DNA of 64,000 nt, from contig NW_019211454.1 of the NCBI RefSeq assembly GCF_002443255.2, positions 10,190,248-10,254,247 on the forward strand. The letters are read 5' to 3'. Position numbers and translations under genes: made by a program. Origin of the DNA: Varroa destructor (lineage: Eukaryota; Arthropoda; Arachnida; Mesostigmata; Varroidae). Shown piece after piece: positions 62,482 to 64,000 of the stretch; within the stretch, counting starts at the first letter, position 1, and each line of letters begins with the position of its first letter. The notes beneath the pieces were generated by a model. It saw nothing but the letters and a program-made list of their open reading frames with translations, was not told the origin of the DNA and did not search any database.

Positions 62482-63564
62482 TTACTTAAGACGAAGTCGC
62501 AACCTCCGTCGATGCAGAAGGTATAACACGAATTGTACGAGCACAGGCCAAAGTAAAATCGCTGCAAGGGTATGTGGCTGGATTCCGCCTAGAAGCGACC
62601 AACGGTTTGCCCGTCGGCGTTCCTGTAGAGTACGTTCGAGGTTATCCAGGCGTCGGACTACCTCATCCATTGTGTACTGAAGACGTACGACTGCGTATGA
62701 AAGGTTATCTACTGGTTGTATTCGGCTGAATGCGTCGGCGTTATTAGGTTGTCGACCTCCACCGCTGGGAGCTCTTTCCGCTGTAAACGAATCTCCAGCA
62801 GAAAAGCCTAACGAAGACTCCCCTGCGATCCAGCCACCCCTCGACGACGACACCGGCGGCACTCCGCCCCCTGGAAACGGTTCCCTGTTAGAGCCCATAT
62901 ACGGGGCAATGGGCGGCGGAGGATAACTGTTTGGGTCACCACCGCCAGCCTTGATGTGATTATTATTGTTGTTATTATTTTTCATATTCTGATACTGCAC
63001 TGAATGGCCGTTGACGATTTCGGCTTGGCCAGGACCGTCCTCCTGGACATGATTGAACGTATCGGAATAGTCTTCGCCGTCCGTATCGTGATCGCCATCG
63101 AGCTTCTCTATGTCATCTTCCGAGTGGCGTTCAGCGTCATCAGCGGCATTGCCATCTCCAACTAGCTTGTGAAATTCATTGGGTACGTTGTCAAGACACG
63201 TAATGTCGCCGAGAAGCGGTCGAAAAAGGGCGATATGCTTTGGTTCGGAGTACGACAGTGCCTCTTTTACTTCTTCGGGGCTGGCTTTGCACTGAAGTTG
63301 CTTGATTGTTGACACGAATTCACTAACGTATTTCTCCATCGCTTCTTCCTTTGTCATCGACCGGAGTCCGTTCCAGGCATCGTATTTGGCCCGACCAACA
63401 ACATCCCAGAAAGATGGCCGCGAACCTTTGCATGAACCTTCAGTCGCCTGCTTATAGTGTGAATAGAAAGTTAGTTGCATGGCGTATGGCGGCTGGAAGC
63501 TGCCATTTTTTGGCAAATTTCGAATGATCTGCACGGCGGCGTTGAATCGGTCTTCGACGGACAT
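62482..63564 (-). CDS. Tail-anchored acyl-CoA-binding protein, ACBD4/5 type
   Basis: Uninterrupted 360-residue frame. Residues 3-90 form an acyl-CoA-binding domain with RFNAAV, LPKNGSFQPP, YSHYKQATEG, FWDVVGRAKYDAW and MTKEEAMEKYV, which binds long-chain acyl-CoA. An acidic tract follows (about 138-176) containing EDYSDTFN (164-171), resembling a weak FFAT/VAP-binding motif. Then come poly-Asn (196-202), a Pro/Gly-rich linker, a likely coiled coil (about 290-318), a hydrophobic segment (about 332-350) and a basic tail HRRRLRLRLK. This order matches ACBD5, a peroxisomal tail-anchored protein that tethers peroxisomes to the ER. Start: ATG at 63564, since its MSVEDRFNAAV lines up with the family N-terminus; the frame is open 11 codons further but only from a TTG. 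No intron interrupts it, which is notable. The 3' flank overlaps no other gene. Confidence 0.9.
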   Translation of the reverse strand: MSVEDRFNAAVQIIRNLPKNGSFQPPYAMQLTFYSHYKQATEGSCKGSRPSFWDVVGRAKYDAWNGLRSMTKEEAMEKYVSEFVSTIKQLQCKASPEEVKEALSYSEPKHIALFRPLLGDITCLDNVPNEFHKLVGDGNAADDAERHSEDDIEKLDGDHDTDGEDYSDTFNHVQEDGPGQAEIVNGHSVQYQNMKNNNNNNNHIKAGGGDPNSYPPPPIAPYMGSNREPFPGGGVPPVSSSRGGWIAGESSLGFSAGDSFTAERAPSGGGRQPNNADAFSRIQPVDNLSYAVVRLQYTMDEVVRRLDNLERTLQERRRANRWSLLGGIQPHTLAAILLWPVLVQFVLYLLHRRRLRLRLK

Positions 63565-64000
63565 CTTGCGCCAATGGTAATCATAAGGTAAAGTCAACAG
63601 TGTGTAAAGTTTCGAGATGGTTGTAGGTGCCAGAACAGAACATAAGCGCTAGCGTTGAGCAGTTACGAGCGAAGCTGTGCTAAAAGCGTCCCGTATACAA
63701 GATCTCCCATCTGCCAATTGGTTACTGTGCATATAAACACTTCAATAGCATGCAGCGCGTATCTGGAACGCTATATCAATGAGCGCGCAAAATACTTTTT
63801 CTCGTATTAAACACATTCTCCCCAATCACATATTTAAATGTCAGATGTTAGCGTCACCGTTTTTAAAGCATGAATTTTTATTGCCAACGGATTCTAGCAG
63901 CATTTTTGTCGATATTCTATTTTTTGCCGCCCGAGAGTGGAAGATACCGAGAGTTCGTAATGTAATCACACTCCGATCGCTCTTCACACTAATTCCTGTT
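63565..64000. other. Upstream region of the acyl-CoA-binding gene
   Basis: Should hold the promoter and 5' UTR of the minus-strand gene. No TATA box or upstream exon could be assigned with confidence before the window ends. Confidence 0.5.

Noticed and set aside
1..64000. CRISPR arrays, bacterial operons, integrons or phage genes
   Set aside because: No regularly spaced direct repeats, no tightly packed co-directional genes and no Shine-Dalgarno pattern; gene structures are eukaryotic throughout.

Overview
This is a stretch of eukaryotic nuclear DNA, most likely from an arthropod and perhaps a mite or tick. One gene has spliced exons with GT/AG sites, there are long AT-rich introns, tRNA-derived SINEs, LINE and mariner debris and many microsatellites. 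No bacterial operons, CRISPR arrays or canonical tRNA/rRNA genes were seen. The lineage is inferred from protein flavour only and was not tested by any search.

Layout. 1-7.4 kb: gene-poor, with a near-perfect 269-bp inverted pair of tRNA-derived SINE copies and a strong hairpin. 7.7-31.4 kb: a complete minus-strand amidophosphoribosyltransferase gene (PPAT, first committed step of de novo purine synthesis), reconstructed here as seven coding exons giving 511 residues. Its 9.7-kb intron 3 carries, on the opposite strand, a complete intronless pyruvate carboxylase gene (1187 residues, mitochondrial anaplerosis). A truncated, collapsed tandem copy of the pyruvate carboxylase unit follows it directly, and a decayed LINE reverse transcriptase lies in the same intron. 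32-33.4 kb: a GC-richer, trinucleotide-rich block upstream of PPAT that may hold its promoter and 5' untranslated exon.

33.4-62 kb: mostly non-coding DNA with a degraded LINE reverse transcriptase (45.5-46.2 kb), a degraded mariner-type transposase (56.5-57.6 kb), a SINE remnant (60.0 kb), small perfect hairpins and one exon-like segment with a membrane anchor (43.56-43.74 kb). 62.5-63.6 kb: a complete, uninterrupted minus-strand gene for a tail-anchored acyl-CoA-binding protein of the ACBD4/5 type (360 residues), probably peroxisomal.

The three intact genes belong to different parts of metabolism (purine synthesis, pyruvate carboxylation, acyl-CoA binding at organelle membranes). The only structural link seen is the nesting of pyruvate carboxylase inside PPAT. 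I found nothing that looks like a multi-gene novel system. The most notable structure is the nested, intronless, partly tandem-duplicated pyruvate carboxylase locus.
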